Source: Bacillota bacterium (GTDB lineage Bacteria > Bacillota > Clostridia > Christensenellales > CAG-138). Taken from it: 5,784 bases of DNA. The notes under the pieces are model-generated. The model was given only the letters and a program-made list of their open reading frames with translations, was not told where the DNA came from and made no database searches. Made by a program: the position numbers and the translations under genes. The stretch lies in contig JAEZIE010000179.1 in assembly GCA_023416175.1 (NCBI GenBank), forward strand, positions 1 through 5,784, in the 5' to 3' direction. Shown here in pieces: positions 5,278-5,784 of the stretch; position 1 is the stretch's first letter; the number at the start of each line of letters is the position of its first letter.

Positions 5278-5293
5278 CGGCGCGTCAGCGCCG
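5278..5293 (+). other. Stem-loop at the 5' end of the glyoxalase mRNA
   Basis: CGGCGC (5278-5283) pairs perfectly with GCGCCG (5288-5293) across GTCA. It sits at the predicted transcript start and ends before the AAAGGGA ribosome-binding site. Such 5'-terminal stems can protect mRNA from decay; that role is inferred. Confidence 0.45.
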
Positions 5294-5321
5294 AAGGCCA
5301 AAGAAGAAAGGGAAATCATAA

Positions 5322-5693
5322 ATGCGTTTTCGGATGATACACAACAACTTCAATGTGACGGATTTGGAGAAGAGTCTCGCTTTTTATAAAGAGGCGCTGG
5401 GGCTTGCGCCTGTGCGAGAAAAGACGGCGGCCGACGGCTCGTTCCGGCTGGTGTTTCTTTCAGATGGTACCGGCGGCCATCAGCTGGAGCTGACCTGGGT
5501 AAAAGACCATCCGCAGGCTTACGATTTGGGCGAGAATGAATTCCATCTTGCCTTTGAGGCGGAGGATTATCAAGCCGCGCACGCCCGCCATAAAGAGATG
5601 GGCTGCATCTGCTATGAAAACCCGCAGATGGGCATCTATTTCATTGCCGATCCGGACAATTACTGGCTGGAAATTGTTCCCGCCAAGAGATAA
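5322..5693 (+). CDS. gloA: Glyoxalase I-like VOC protein (lactoylglutathione lyase type)
   Basis: A 123-residue vicinal-oxygen-chelate protein of glyoxalase I type, which converts the hemithioacetal of methylglyoxal and a thiol to a lactoyl thioester in the cytoplasm. Two beta-alpha-beta-beta-beta units are visible, roughly 1-60 and 70-123. By alignment to E. coli GloA the metal ligands are His7, Glu56, His75 and Glu117, all present; LELTW (55-59) and the C-terminal DPDNYWLEIVP (110-120) are typical. The length suits the short, Ni-type bacterial enzymes. Many Clostridia lack glutathione, so the thiol partner may differ. The ATG at 5322 has AAAGGGA about 8 bases upstream; an internal ATG at residue 5 is less likely because the family starts a few residues before the first His ligand. 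It has its own promoter. Related VOC enzymes could share this fold, so the exact reaction is slightly less certain than the family. Confidence 0.88.
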   Translation: MRFRMIHNNFNVTDLEKSLAFYKEALGLAPVREKTAADGSFRLVFLSDGTGGHQLELTWVKDHPQAYDLGENEFHLAFEAEDYQAAHARHKEMGCICYENPQMGIYFIADPDNYWLEIVPAKR

Positions 5694-5713
5694 TGAAATC
5701 CGCGGCAACGCCG

Positions 5714-5742
5714 TTTACGCGCCCTGCCGTAGATGATATACT
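5714..5742 (+). promoter_or_regulatory. Possible promoter for a gene beyond the right edge
   Basis: TTTACG (5714-5719) and, after 17 bases, TATACT (5737-5742) preceded by TGA form a plausible extended -10 promoter. A frame opening at ATG 5733 lies within the promoter and lacks a ribosome-binding site, so no gene is called in the last 90 bases. Confidence 0.35.
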
Positions 5743-5784
5743 ACTCTTTAGGTTACTTGATAAGTTTGCGCCGTTTGGCAGGTA

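Noticed and set aside
5149..5337. Plus-strand frame of 62 codons before the glyoxalase gene
   Set aside because: It covers the glyoxalase promoter and leader and overlaps its start in another frame.
1..5784. CRISPR array, tRNA, rRNA or transposase gene
   Set aside because: No regularly spaced identical repeats, cloverleaf, rRNA-like segment or transposase reading frame was seen on either strand.

Overview
The window looks like the chromosome of an endospore-forming member of the Bacillota, most likely a GC-rich lineage of class Clostridia. The main evidence is a complete spoIIA operon (anti-sigma antagonist, anti-sigma kinase, sigma-F) preceded by a candidate sigma-H promoter and a perfect Spo0A box. 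A clostridial-style Obg GTPase, strong Shine-Dalgarno sites and many intrinsic terminators agree with this. Genus cannot be fixed from the sequence alone.

Layout from left to right. Bases 1-926 hold the 3' part of obg; the start lies off the left edge. Bases 927-1160 are non-coding and hold two terminator hairpins and a possible small-RNA promoter. A small double zinc-ribbon protein of unknown function lies on the minus strand (1161-1508). The divergent region 1509-1842 carries its promoter and the control region of spoIIA. spoIIAA, spoIIAB and spoIIAC follow on the plus strand (1843-3399) and end at a textbook terminator. Bases 3400-3798 contain no credible gene but are rich in hairpins and repeat-like sequence, probably an intergenic repeat element plus the terminators of two convergent genes. 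An MFS transporter of the UMF1/Atg22-like type is on the minus strand (3799-5052). A divergent promoter region follows (5053-5321), then a glyoxalase I-like VOC protein (5322-5693). The right edge carries a possible promoter for a gene outside the window.

How the genes work together: the three spoIIA genes form the forespore switch. SpoIIAB holds sigma-F inactive and phosphorylates SpoIIAA; dephosphorylated SpoIIAA releases sigma-F. Spo0A and sigma-H are the expected inputs, and the matching sites are visible upstream. Obg, which supports ribosome assembly and in Bacillus is needed for activation of the Spo0A phosphorelay, is close by. The transporter and glyoxalase show no visible link to sporulation.

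No clearly new gene system was found. The most unusual items are the structured non-coding stretch at 3400-3735, a perfect 11-bp stem-loop between spoIIAA and spoIIAB whose loop contains a ribosome-binding site and start codon, and a short sequence shared by two intergenic regions.
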